Made by a program: the position numbers and the translations under genes
Notes under the pieces: model-generated
Database searches by the model: none
The model's input: the letters and a program-made list of their open reading frames with translations, nothing else
What the model was told of the DNA's origin: nothing
From: Nelumbo lutea
Taxonomy: Eukaryota > Streptophyta > Magnoliopsida > Proteales > Nelumbonaceae
Length of the DNA: 64,000 nucleotides
Reading direction: 5' to 3'
Assembly (NCBI GenBank): GCA_022828595.1
Contig: JAKGHH010000004.1
Span: 51,076,922-51,140,921 of the forward strand
In this document: one piece after another, positions 35,957 through 47,800 of the stretch
Layout of the letters: each line of letters starts with the position of its first letter
Numbering within the stretch: the first letter of the stretch is position 1

Positions 35957-36516
35957 CATGTAAATGAATTCCCCCAATCTTTTCCCATGTTTGTTTTTAA
36001 CAACTGCGCAACCACCGCTGAAAGGCCTTTCCCCAGCTTTAACTTGTTAGAAAAACATGTAATGAGAGTTCCCATGCAAAGCTAACATGTTTTTCAATCG
36101 AAAAACTCCAAGAGATGTTAAGAAATGCATGACATGGATCTAAGAAACCCTCGGGAATTTTGTGGACTGAGTTGTACTTATTTTAGAGTGACAAGCATAC
36201 GAGAGAGAGAGAGAGAGAGAGAGAGAGGTGGTTCTATACTAGTTTTTGTTGTTTTCTTCTGTGTAGATGCTTCAAACAATGTTTTTCATTTGGTTATATT
36301 ATATAATGGTTGTAAACTTGTAATTAGTTGTTTGCATCATTCAACATCTTCCCTTTGCTTACTCAGTGATGATGATATACAAATATTTTGTCTAGTTTAT
36401 ACATGATTGGACATTAGTGATGCCTGCGAGTAAAAATAAGAATGGCAGATTTTCCCTTTTTGGTAAAAATAAGAATGGTAGTTGGGCAACCAGTTTTTCT
36501 GCGGGGTTGATGACTT
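35957..36516. other. 3' flank of the DUF789 gene with a (GA)n tract
   Basis: Contains the presumed 3' untranslated region. A (GA)n microsatellite lies at 36201-36229. No clear AATAAA signal could be chosen. Confidence 0.5.
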
Positions 36517-37056
36517 GGTAGGTGTTTGGCATCGATGCTGTTGCTTCAGAGATGTTTCTTGAGAAAACGGTGCTGTATGCATGAAGGTCTGTTGCACTGT
36601 ATTTTTAGAAAACGACTCCTTTTTTCCAAAATGGTGCTGTATGCATGAAGGTCTGTTGTACCGTTCTCTTAGAAAATGATTTCGTTTTTTTTTTTTTTTA
36701 TTTGGCATTGATGCTGCCACGTTGTTTGATATTTTTGGAAAAACGATACTTGTTTTGTTTGGTACCAGTACTGTAGAGCCGTTTTCAGCATTGGTCTGTA
36801 TTATCTAACATCCAAGATGATGCCATATTGATATCATGTCATTGTACTGTTGGCAATAACGAGCTGTTTTATGAGAAAACATTGAATTTGGTGTTTTTTC
36901 ATACCATATTTTCCCAAATTTTAAGGCATGGTTTGGAGTAAATTTTTCCTGGAAAAATGGTACTAAATAAGAGGTTTTCTAAAGCATTGCTTTTTTTGAT
37001 GTGGCATTTACGTGGTACCGTTTCTTGAGAAAATGGCATTGATGCCAAACATTGCC
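36517..37056. mobile_element. MITE-like element with GTTTGGCATC termini
   Basis: The left end 'ggtaggtgtttggcatcgatg' pairs with the right end, reverse-complemented 'ggcaatgtttggcatcaatg'. Repeated 'gagaaaa(c/t)g' and 'ggtacc' phrases fill the interior, and a 64-base unit containing 'tgctgtatgcatgaaggtct' is present twice (36571 and 36635). The target duplication is unclear, so the superfamily is open; Tourist-like is most likely from the 'tgtttggca' ends. Confidence 0.6.
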
Positions 37057-37160
37057 TTGATTGTGCATGGCGGTCTTTTTTCTCACATGTGATTAATAAT
37101 TAGTGCAATACAGGTGAAAATATAGCAGAAGGAATCCTTTGATGATGAAGTTATGAACAT

Positions 37161-37384
37161 GATTCAAAGTATCGATACGCCTCTACCTGTATTTAGATAC
37201 AGGCAGAAATATCTTTTTGTTTTAGTTTTTTTTTTTTTTAATTTGGTCTTTGGGAAGATATTTAAACATTTTTTATTGAAAAAGAGTAGGGTCCTGAAAC
37301 ACCTATAAACAGGTGTATCGGACCCCAAAGATATGATACAATACATTCGGTATGGGGCTTATTTGTATCGAAATTTTGAACCTT
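37161..37384. repeat. TIR repeat of the 'GTATCG' type
   Basis: The left end 'gattcaaagtatcgatac' is mirrored by 'gtatcgaaattttgaacc' at the right. The related segment at 47628-47862 ends 'tcaatattttgaaccttgg'. It has no coding capacity and no clean target duplication. Confidence 0.5.
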
Positions 37385-39790
37385 ACTCACAGGACTGAAT
37401 GAAAATGACCATTCAACCTGTTAGAACTTAAAAGCTATTATCAAAGTTACTTGGAGGAAAAGAGTTTGACAAACTGATGAGTCTTGGTGCCTGTTCCATC
37501 ATCTCCTACATGTAGAATTACCCATGGAAGAAATTCTTGTGCATGTGGAAAATGGAAATACAAACAAAAAAAAAACCCAAGATTTACGGGCTTTGAATTT
37601 TGATAAGAGAAAATATGATATACAAAGTCCAATTTAAATGGGGTTATTTCAAATCAAGAACACAATGTCCACAACCTTGAGTCTTGATTCTTGGTGACTC
37701 ATAATAGCTTTCAATACACATGCTACTGCAGAGGCATAGTTTTCGAACCGTTGTTGATTTGGATGGCTAGATTGTTTGGCTTAGAAATTGTTCAGGCAAT
37801 CGTTTCACCCTTAACTTTTATCTTAACAAAAAAAACGTTAATTTGATCAATAATCCGTTGACTTAAGCAGTCAAACAATTGACCTTTTTGGCTTGAATAA
37901 TAATTTTTTGTGAAAGATCGGAATTTGGACACCAATTTGTGTGGACCTTTTCAAGGTACCAGATTGATTTTAAAATAAACAAAGTTAAAGATTAAGATAT
38001 CTTAATTCCTACAGATGGGTCTAAATTTTTAGGCCATGTTCATCCAAAAACGTGGACTATCAATTGGACAAAAGGATGGATGAGTGGGGAGGCTGTGCTC
38101 TGATATTGGAGTTCGCACTCCATTGGAGGTGGTGAAAGTATGAATCTCGTAGGTCCCACTCCTAAAGAAAGAGTAAACAACTTTGGAAATTCTTTGTGGG
38201 GGATAAGAACAAAACCCACAATTAATTACTAATGGGGGTTTCTTGCTAGCTTCTGTTGACAAATTTTAATGGTCTCCTGAAATGGAGGATGTTATCCACA
38301 CTAATGCAGGAGTTATATCTTTGTTATTATTATATTCTTCTAGTTTTAATGCCAATGTAGTGTGTACTGCTGTGGGGTTAATGAAGCAATGAATGAGAGA
38401 GAGGAATGACAACGGGTGGGGAACATATTCTCCATCCCAACCCTATTTTTGAAATAAATTCCCGTCCCAACCATGATCCCCGTTAGGATAAAAGTTACCT
38501 TCCAATCCCAACCTATGACGGAGATGGGTTTATTCGAATCCTCAAAGCTTTTAATTAAAAGTATTTTTTGAATAATAGATTTATTTAAAATAAAGAAAAA
38601 TCTTAATATAAATGTTATTTAAATATTTTTTATATATATGTAGATAATATTTTATAATATATATTCAATGTAAATAATATTTAATATAGACTCAATTTGA
38701 AAGGAATGCAAATACAATATATAGAGTGTAAAATCTTTTATTTTGTATTATTTTATATGTATTAGTAAATATGTACATGCGTAATAGTATCTGCAAGACA
38801 AAATTATTTACAATTCATGGACAATTTTTGAATAGTTATAAGTGAACAGTTTTTGGAGTAAGAGTAAAGGACATATGTGCCCTCTTTATGCTGCTTAGAT
38901 AGGGGACAGAAAATATCCAATGAAAATTCTAGAAAAAATGAACATTTGCTCTTTTATAGATAATATAGATATAGACTTGTATTATACACATTTATATTTA
39001 TACTCTTCCCAAATTAAGCCATATATAATCGAGATCGGGGCGGGGTGAGAGACTTGATGGTTTCTCTAACCATTATTTGAAAAGGTACATTCTGGGATGT
39101 AAAAGGAATGACCATTGACATATGCTCTCTCTCTCTCTCCTCTCCCCATGTAAGACTCCCTCTCACACACACACACAAATGTAAGACCTAAAATTCCTCT
39201 CCTCCAAATAAATGATTTGAACAGAATCAATCCCCTATCGAACATCACCACCCAATTTGTTAAAATTGTACCTAGAACCATATACGGTAAGGAGTCGGTT
39301 TGTCTTGGGGAGCCCACCAGACCCAGCTCATTATACCTTGCTTTTTGATGACAGTGATTTGGCTCCCAAAGAATCTGAGGATGCCTTTCAACTTGAGAAA
39401 AAAAGAAGAGATGAGACACCATGTTGACATGGTGAACAAAGTTCTTGGATTATTGCAGTTACCAGCTCAAAATGCTGCCTGCTACAAGATTTGAACCATT
39501 ATTGGTGTTATTCACTCCACTGTCTATGATTCCCTTTTCTGCCCCCTTTCTCAGAAACAATGGGCATCCCATCTTTTGTGGGTTGAACTGAACTCAACAA
39601 ATTCATGGCTTGAATAGGCTAAGCTTACTAGTCAGGTGGGGTCCACGTCCATCCAGATGGGGACCCACCTCACTTGATCAACTTCAACTTGGGTTTGATT
39701 TGGTTGTGAATTTGTTCAACCTTCAATGGACCTGAGACCGATATGGTTTTGTAATTCTTTAAATTGGGCAACCCAACTCCCATCCTTGGT
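37385..39790. other. Intergenic DNA, no gene recognised
   Basis: No gene is seen. A decayed hAT- or Tourist-like region with 'cgtcccaacc' repeats lies at about 38400-38530, and 'tattattttatatgtatt' (about 38746) recalls the MITE at 40696-40814. A CT/CA-rich tract occurs at about 39124-39177. Confidence 0.45.
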
Positions 39791-39792
39791 CC

Positions 39793-40035
39793 AGATTAAC
39801 TGATAAAACTTGAACCAACCCTAACTGGTCAGAGTTTGGTTGGCCTTAACTGATCAAACTACCTTTAAATTGGGCAACCAAACTCCATCCTCGGTCCACA
39901 TCAGTCTTATTCTCAGCTCAAAACAAATTAGGTATATATATTTGGCATTGCTAGTGCCTAGGGATGCAAGTAGTTCAGATTAACTGATAAAACTACCTTG
40001 AACCAACCCTAACTGGTCAGGGTTTGGTTGGCCTT
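39793..40035. repeat. Direct duplication of about 60 bases
   Basis: The block 'cagattaactgataaaact' through 'ggtttggttggccttaa' occurs at about 39792-39850 and again at about 39976-40037, with small differences. The intervening text also repeats 'aaattgggcaacc(c/a)aactcc'. Confidence 0.75.
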
Positions 40036-40063
40036 AATTGGATTTAAGGTCTGCTAAAGTATA

Positions 40064-40398
40064 GGTCGCATTTGATATCATCCCTGTTTCTACCTGAAAA
40101 GTTTTGGGTTATACAAATTGTTTTTTGTTTTTTGTTTTTTTTTTTTTTTTGCCACGTTATCCAATTGTTGAGATATGTATTGTCACATCACATGTGAGTT
40201 ATTTCTCCTAGAAAGATTAGGCTTTACTCCACTAGAGCAAGAAACACTAATTTGATGTTTCTGAAAACAGCCTCTGGTACATGCATTTTTAAGGTATGCC
40301 GATTTCAATCACAAATAACATCAAATGACAATTGTATGACAATTTATATCAAAACCAAAACATTTCAGGTAGAAGTAGCAATGGTACCAAAGACAACC
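40064..40398. mobile_element. Tourist-like MITE with long TIRs
   Basis: 335 bp. The left end GGTCGCATTTGATATCATCC with 'ctacctgaaaagttttgg' matches the reverse-complemented right end GGTTGTCTTTGGTACCATTGC with 'ctacctgaaatgttttgg'. The 3-bp flank ATA occurs on both sides. It is the same family as the next element at 40471-40844. Confidence 0.7.
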
Positions 40399-40470
40399 AT
40401 AGTCTTAGCTGAGTATAGGGGCACTATTCATGAGACAGGATTGGTAGGTTTCAGTATTCCATTATATTTA

Positions 40471-40844
40471 GGTTGTGTTTGGTACTGTTGCTGTTTATAC
40501 TGGAAATGTTTTGGGTCGATCAATTTAAATTGGTATAAAACTGTTATTTGAGGTTGTTTATAGCTGAAACAAGGATACTTTATTTGTTGTCGGGGGGGTG
40601 TCTTCCAGTTGGGGAGTAACTTGAATATATATGATGTGACCACACATTTTTCATAAATTTGTATTTGTATTGATCAACCAAAAAATTTTCACTTAGGCTG
40701 AATTTGGAAGGAGTACAAATGCAAATATGTAAAGTGCAAAATCTTATATTTTGTATTATTTTATATGTATTTATACTGTATATATTTGCATTTATACTAC
40801 TTCCAAACTGAGTCTTAGAAACAGCAATGCCACCAAAAACAACC
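40471..40844. mobile_element. Tourist MITE that contains another Tourist MITE
   Basis: The ends are GGTTGTGTTTGGTACTGTTG and, reverse-complemented, GGTTGTTTTTGGTGGCATTG, flanked by TTA (40468-40470, 40845-40847). A second complete MITE (40696-40814) is inserted in it. Without that insert it would be close to 250 bp. Confidence 0.85.
40696..40814. mobile_element. Small Tourist MITE nested in 40471-40844
   Basis: 119 bp, nearly all inverted repeat: GGCTGAATTTGGAAGGAGTA against GACTCAGTTTGGAAGTAGTA on the other strand, flanked by TTA (40693-40695, 40815-40817). Related pieces lie at about 7560-7800 and 38700-38770. Confidence 0.88.
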
Positions 40845-41039
40845 TTAATCAGGTAGGATTATGTTAGGATTTGAGTTGAGATGGGCTGGACTGGGATTTC
40901 TGGGCCTTAGTCTTTGAAGCTTGGGGCGGGCAGGCTATGGTCATCCTAATGGATAGTAGTTTTGTCAAACTCTGACCCAGTAAAGCAAGCAGATAACGGG
41001 TATTATTGATCTTCTTCTTCTTCTTATATATATATATAT

Positions 41040-42610
41040 GTTATGTTTTGAAGGTTAAAGGGTTTAGCTTAACGTGTATTGATATAGCCTAAATCGTTCC
41101 TCCAATCAAACGTAGACATGTGGCATGCTGAGAGACAACCTCAGGCCTCGGAGAGTAATTCCGACATTTCCCCTTTGAATTAATGAGGAGTTATAATGGC
41201 AGGTATTACGACCTTGGGCGTAACTCTTGGTACATTAATGACAAAGTAACGCTCCACCACATGGTCATTGCCTTAATGACCCTGGCCTTGATAAGCTGAT
41301 AACAGCCGACGTGCGAAGCTATCAAGGAAAGCCCATTATGCCGCTTCTAGGAGGGAGCTCGCCTATAAGTGTGGTTCACCGAGCACAAGTAATCTCTCTT
41401 ACACACTCTTGTCTTCCTGCTTGCTCTAACTCTCTTCTCACTTTGACACCTCGGCTCTCTAAGGCCTCAGCTAACTTAATTGTTGGAGTCATCGCTCCTA
41501 AGGCCACACCCTAAGGCCTCTAACATCTTTTTGTGTTGACAGGTGGCTAGATGGGATCCTTGGCCAAAGCACCTCAAAAATTTCAAGACTGCCCTCATTA
41601 ATTTTAATGACATTAATTGGCATCACCTGTGGAAATGACTACAGCCAAATTTTCACTTCCAAGTGCTATGGCCAATCATCAAGACAACTCTAAGACAAGA
41701 AACCACTCTTCCCCTCCTACACCCGAAAATCATGTCACATAAGAGAAATTCCAAGTGTTGATGCAGCAAGTGGCCTTTCTTCTTGACCAGGTGCATAACT
41801 TGTAGCAACTAGCAGTAGGCCAACTCCAATACAGACAACCACTAACATTCATTAACACCTTGGCAAGAGGTCAGCTAACATTTCACTGAGTCATTACCTC
41901 GGAAATTGCACCCAAGATGACTTTTTCAAGGCTGATAGTAGTAGTTGCTTAGTGAGCCAATACGCTGCCATATGCACATTGCCACCATGCTAGTTGCCCC
42001 ACAGTCAGGCAACAAAGGAATGCAGATAAAAATAGGGATCAAGCCACACCTAGCCATTAGAGAAGTCAAGGAGGCGAGAGCCAAGCCTTTACCATGCCAT
42101 CGCCATCATAGCTACCACTACAACTCGGTAAGTAAAATGGAAGCATTCGCCGAACATATACTCTTAGAACCTTGATTACATCTAACGCTTTAATGCCAAC
42201 TCCCTTGAACTCAAATCTTGACCAGGCCATCGCCATCATAGCTTCCACCAATGGCTTGGCATCCCCAGCCTTCAGCTTCTCACTCACTAAGAGGCTGCTA
42301 CGGAACATGGCAGAGTTCTTATTGAGAGGGAAAAATATATGAATGTAGAGGAAGCTAAGGCCAGTAAATGAATATCGATTAACAATGATCAGATAGGAAG
42401 AGAGAAGATAGAGATAAGTTGAGGCCTTGCAGCTCACATAACAAGAAGGATAAGTCTAAATAGGCTATACTGTCGTATGAGAGTTACACTCCGCTCAATG
42501 CTACTAGAAGCCAGATCCTTATACAGGTCCGGAAGTAGGAGTTCAAGCGATGGCCTTCCAAGATTAAGAATCCCAAAAAGAGGAATCAAGACAAGGCTAT
42601 TCAGGATGTT
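41040..42610 (+). mobile_element. Degraded Tat-lineage fragment: 5' LTR and gag (element C)
   Basis: An LTR-like segment (to about 41612, with TATAAG at 41364-41369 and 'acctcggctctctaaggcctc') is followed by a primer-site-like TGGCATCACCTGTGGA at 41618-41633. A gag start EKFQVLMQQVAFLLDQVHNL (about 41742) matches KFQTVLDHLEYLTQRVEQ of element B. Near 42478 the reading YTPLNATRSQILIQV matches the element-B stretch APLNSTRMQILMQI just before the nucleocapsid. The fragment ends soon after. No pol or second LTR is seen. Confidence 0.75.
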
Positions 42611-44448
42611 GTAAATTGACCTTCTAATTAATAAAGCTATGTTTTCTGTTGCTGATAAAAGAAATATGGGCCAAAGTAAAAGAGTAGAAGTGAAAATCTA
42701 ATATGGAAAATCAAATTCTATAATTTTCTCTTAGCATTTTAGGAGATTTCAGTGCAAAAAGGGCCAATAAATTCTTAGTTTCTCTTGGACAAATCAAGTG
42801 GGATTTTTTTTTTTATTATTCAAAATCCAATTCTCTTCTTAATGGATATTTTATTCTTTTTATTGAGTTTTTCTTTTTTTTGCATAGATCAAATCATTTC
42901 TTTTAAACTATTGGTTAACCATAAATCTTGTATCGATTATATGGATGATTCTTCATATGTTTCCTTTCTTCTAAATCAGTCATTTGAATAATTTGAGAAC
43001 TTTGCATATTGAAATGTAAGATGTTTATAGTTGTTAGTTGATTAGTTTTTTTTTTTTTTATTTAACGCTTAAATGCTAAAACTTATTGCTTATAAACCCA
43101 TTTTATGGATATTTATACCTTCCATCATTCCAATTTAAAATATTATATGTTATTTTATCAATTTATAAACTTTAATTAATTCTTCTTAAGCTTTGAGGCT
43201 TATGCCTCACTTTTTTGGTCCATTACACCTCAGCTATGCCTTCAGCCTTTTTATCACATTATATTAGGAACTTTTTGCTTTTGTTTTCCCAAGGTGTGGA
43301 AAAATGGAAATTATCCAAACTCTGCCCAAAAGAGGGCTTTCAAAATCCGCTAATTTTGGTAGAATTTATAACCTTGAAATCTTCCAAGTTCCATATTGCC
43401 AAACCTCATCTGATAGTTGCAAACCAAGTAAATGGAATCCGCCCCCTTTAAAAGCACAGCCTCCTATTTTTCAGATTCCACCTCCAAGTTTTGATGATAC
43501 AAAATGCAGGGTCGTTGCATCCTGTGTTTTATTTTGTTGCTACACTCATGACTCATCAAAAGGAAAATTTGATAAATAAGTAAATTTCTAGGATAGATTT
43601 TTGTTGATACTAGTACCAGAATCAAGGGGAAGCAACAAAAAATCTGATTATTTCGATGACAAACATGATAAACCAGCAAATGCCATGTCTGTTCAACAGT
43701 TAACCCCCGAACCCTCGGACAATTTTGCATCCTCATCTCAAGCCAACCTAAAACCCCATCAAGTTCTGCCAATCAATCTACCAGCAACCAGTCTGGAGGG
43801 TTTGAAGACAACACCATTATGGATTGATGAACCACAAGAGTAATGCTGCAAGAGCAGACCCAATAGCCCAGAATGCTTATCAACATCAAGGTCAATTCCA
43901 ATAAAAGAAGGGAGATCAATTGATGGGGAAATAAGACCAGAGAGAATAGGAAATAGAGAAAGGATAATGTGTCAGAGGAAGAAGATGGGGGAGAAACTGA
44001 AGATACAAGGCTCATGATAATAGGCTAATAGCTACCAAACCTGCTTGTATTCTCTTATGTTCCGGTATTCCACATGAATAGGGCCTCCAGAGCCCAAAAG
44101 ATGATAAAATCCAATATTTGTAAGTGATCAAAAAGCTCTTCAGGCATTGTTAATATAGAAATTTCATATCCTTTTCTGGTTATCCAGATGCTCTTAGGGG
44201 CCTCAGAGCTTGTATTCATTTAACTAGTTATATTTTTTAAGGCAAACAAGAAAGAAAAAAAAGATGGAAAAGAAATCATATATTAGCCAGAATCTATGTC
44301 GCTATTATGGAGAAATACACAAACTGATAAAATCTCCGATCATGTCAAACATGCTGAGACAGTAAACTAGAATTACAGCAATGGAAAAAATCCAGATTGC
44401 TATGCATGTCTTGCGGAACCATCAAATGCCTTGTAATGGACCATTAAT
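42611..44448. other. Intergenic DNA, no gene recognised
   Basis: No exon chain or known domain is found. A few frames of 80-100 codons occur near 43300-44000 but match nothing I know. Poly-T runs occur at about 42804 and 43049. Confidence 0.45.
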
Positions 44449-44581
44449 TTAGCCAACTTGTAAAGGACAATGCATCCTAACATGGCTTGAAATCCTTAAG
44501 CACATGTATCCATAGGGCTCGTGACCCATTTTTCCTATCCCACGTAGACCACCCAAAATCACTTGATAAATGCCTGCACAT
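44449..44581 (-). pseudogene. Second copy of the last exon of the DUF3531 gene
   Basis: Minus-strand DNA from 44581 aligns with exon 8 (45000-44898), 419 bases away. The translations CAGIYQVILGG..GHEPYGY and YIGIQQVVFGG..MTNPEYGY run in the same frame. An AG acceptor (TGGTAG) precedes it, and the frame stays open for 43 codons to TAA at 44449-44451. Flanking intron-like text ('aataaatctgta', 'ttggataactg', 'gccttg') is also duplicated, so this is a DNA duplication, not a retrocopy. Nine bases are deleted relative to exon 8, and several conserved residues (DWEEG) are lost. It is either a decayed copy or an alternative terminal exon. Confidence 0.75.
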
Positions 44582-44897
44582 CTACCACAAAACAAAAATT
44601 AGTTTACAGATTTATTGGCCAGAACCTAGCCAAGGCTGTAAAACTACCAGTTATCCAATTTTATTTTCTTTTCCACTTTAATGTCAGATGTTCATGGAGA
44701 TGATTTGGCCAACTTGTAAAGGTAAGATTTTTAAGTAAAACAACATTGATAGCAGAAGCAGCAACAACAATAACAATAATTTAATAACACCATTAAAAAC
44801 TCACCTCTTTGGGGCTGGCAAAAAGACCTATCTAAGCTCTGTATGGTTTTAGAATGATACGCTAAGATACTGGAAAAATGAGAAGAAATCTTTCACT

Positions 44898-47800
44898 TCA
44901 TATCTTGAAGTGCTTGTATCCATATTCAGGGTTTGTCATCCCTTCTTCCCAATCACCCATACGGCGGCCCCCGAAAACCACTTGTTGAATGCCTATGTAT
45001 CTGTCATAAAACAAAATTTAGACTACAGATTTACTGGGAAGTAGCTGCAGTACCTTTTCAAGGCAGCTAAATCATCAGTTATCCAAGCCAGCTATAATAG
45101 TATCCTAGAACTACTAGTGAGAGGCTTACTCTGAACTTAATACAGTCAAGCAATTGAGGAGCACATCAACAGCAAAAAAATCACAGGTTCCAAGGTCTAC
45201 CCTGTTGAACAAATCCAGATAAGTTAGCTCTTTCTCTTCATAGATTTTTAAACCAAATACAATAACATATTTAAAGAAAAATCATCAATTCTTACCAAAC
45301 CCGCCCCCAATTGTCCTGAAATTCAACATCACTGATATCATGGAAAGAAGATGGCATCACTTTAAAACCCGTATCTGCATCATAGAGGGGACTGTACTCA
45401 AAGGATGAGTTTGCCAACTGCAATTCATATCACACCTAAGTTAGCTTCTTGTATGATGATGGTAGTAGAGGCTAGCAGCAGCATGGTAACAGTAGTAGAA
45501 TAGAGCAAAGGAGAAGATAGTATTTCAAATCTCCACTTGTAAATTTGCAAAAAATCTCAATAAGCTGAATTAAATTCTACAATCAAAAAAGAAATAAACC
45601 AAAAAAATAGAGAAGAAAACAGGAGAGGAAGAGAAGGGAATGTTTGGGAGAAAGACCAAATAGTGGGAGCCAGTGTTGTCACACTATATTTTATACCAAC
45701 TGCTGGAATCAAAAGGAGAATTACAAGTATACCCCTAATACGGCAACAGCAATAAAAAAGTGAAAAATAAGGCCCAAAGCCAATACACAAAAAGGCCTAA
45801 GAAAAAAAGAAACAAATAGCCCAAAGGAGTAATAAAATGATAGACCTATCTTGTTGACACTCCACCAAAAACTTAGAATATATGTTAACCATGCACAGCT
45901 TGTTTACATAGTTATCAAGTTGAGGCTTCATAACCTATTAAATATCAGCTAACTGTTTTCAAGAAGCAACAAAGGAAGACAGACTTCTTCAGAAACCACT
46001 CTCTCCTAGATATAATGTCTATCCACCTCATTATGTTTAGTTCTGTCATGCTGAATTATGTTGTGAGCAAATATTAAGGGCTGCTTGATTTATCACAAGA
46101 CAACATTATTGGTTTCTCATTCTCAACCCCCAATTCATTAAAGAGAGATCTCAGTAACAACATCTATAATACTCTATAGGCCATGGTCCTATATTCTGTC
46201 TCAGCACTAGAGCTAGCCATTATATATTGCTTCTTGCTTTTCCAAGAAACCAGATTACCATCAACCAAGGTACAGTATCTAATTGCAAGTCTTATGAAAT
46301 TGTATTGTTATAACAAACAAGGCAGCTATAGACAAAAAGAGATAGCCCAGTTATACATAATAGAACTAAGCACATTGAACTCAACAAGCAAGAAAAACTT
46401 AATTCTTAAAAGTATTTGTTCATTTTAGAAATACAGAAGATTTTTTATTTTTTTGATAAATAACATCAATTTCATTAAATTAAGAGAATAGAGGGAAAGG
46501 AATACAGAGGGAGATAAAATAACTTGGCTCCCCAAAAAACAGAAAAATCAGGGAAAGCAAAGAAAATTAAAAACTAGCCGAGAAAACAGCCTCCCTAGTC
46601 ACTCCTTGCTTGGCCAACCCATCCGCAAATGAGTTGGCACTCCTCTTCACCCAGCTGTACTGAATCTCTATGTCCCTACCCAGCCATAAGAACTGTTTTT
46701 TCTCATTGTAAGGTTCCACAAACCACTGTCCTCTGTCTTCAACCAATTAACCACCACCTTCGAGTCACCTTCCAGAATCAAACGGCTAATATTTAGATCT
46801 TTTGCTCTTCGAATTCCTTCAAGCGCTGCAAGGATCTCAGCCCTAAGAGAGTCACCTTCTCCAATAGGGCCAGAGAATAAAACAGTAACAATCCCTTCCT
46901 CATTCCTGAAGACTCCTCCAATCCCAGAGGGCCCTGGATTCCTTACACTGCTGCCATCAAAATTGACTTGCTATTTTTTGACTAATGGTATTGTAAAGGC
47001 AAGGTTAAACAGCATTATGAGCAAGGTGAGCATGATTGATACCTATGCTCCATTGCTTTTTTTTACTTCCATGTTATTTTCTCATTAAATATAAATATGA
47101 TGAATAGGGATTGTGGACCAAAGAAGGTAAACTCAATACATCCATAAGGGGAAAAAGAGAAAATTGTCAAAAGAATAATTTTCATTTTATCAATTAAGAC
47201 GCCTCAAACTTATCTTTGAAAAGAGTTTGGTCAGATTTTATGATTATGTTAGTATAATAGGATGCAATCTATATTTGGCTAGATCTTCATGAAAAAAATG
47301 GCTAGATATTTAGACTAGAAGAAATAAGAGCATTCTCTCCACAACTAGAATTACAGCCAAACCTCAATCAAAAGAAAGGGAAAAAATGATATTGATAATG
47401 CAAGAAGATATGTATTATCGAACCTGCAAATTGGAAGAGTTGAAGGCTCCTAAACGCCCCATGACGTACCATGACTGAATAACCTGTATAATTACTTCAT
47501 ATAATGAGGATCTCAAGTTTGCCATAGACAAGATAAATGTTTGGAAGAATGACAAAAATCCCAATACTTGTCACAGAGACAGGACAAACAGAGAATATAT
47601 ACTCAACGATTAAAATTTCATCATGTATCAGGGCGTATCGGCCGATACGTATCGGAACGGGGCCCCTCCAATATGCCCCTACTCAAGGTGTTTCAGGGTC
47701 CCACCTATTTCAGTAGGTAGACAGGCCTAAACCAACCCCCATGAACAAGTTTCAAAGAAAAAAAACCTAAAAAAAAAAGAAGAGTGAGCCAAGATACAGC

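Noticed and set aside
43601..43843. 80-codon Ser/Pro-rich frame
   Set aside because: No splice partners, no known domain, and no support beyond the open frame.
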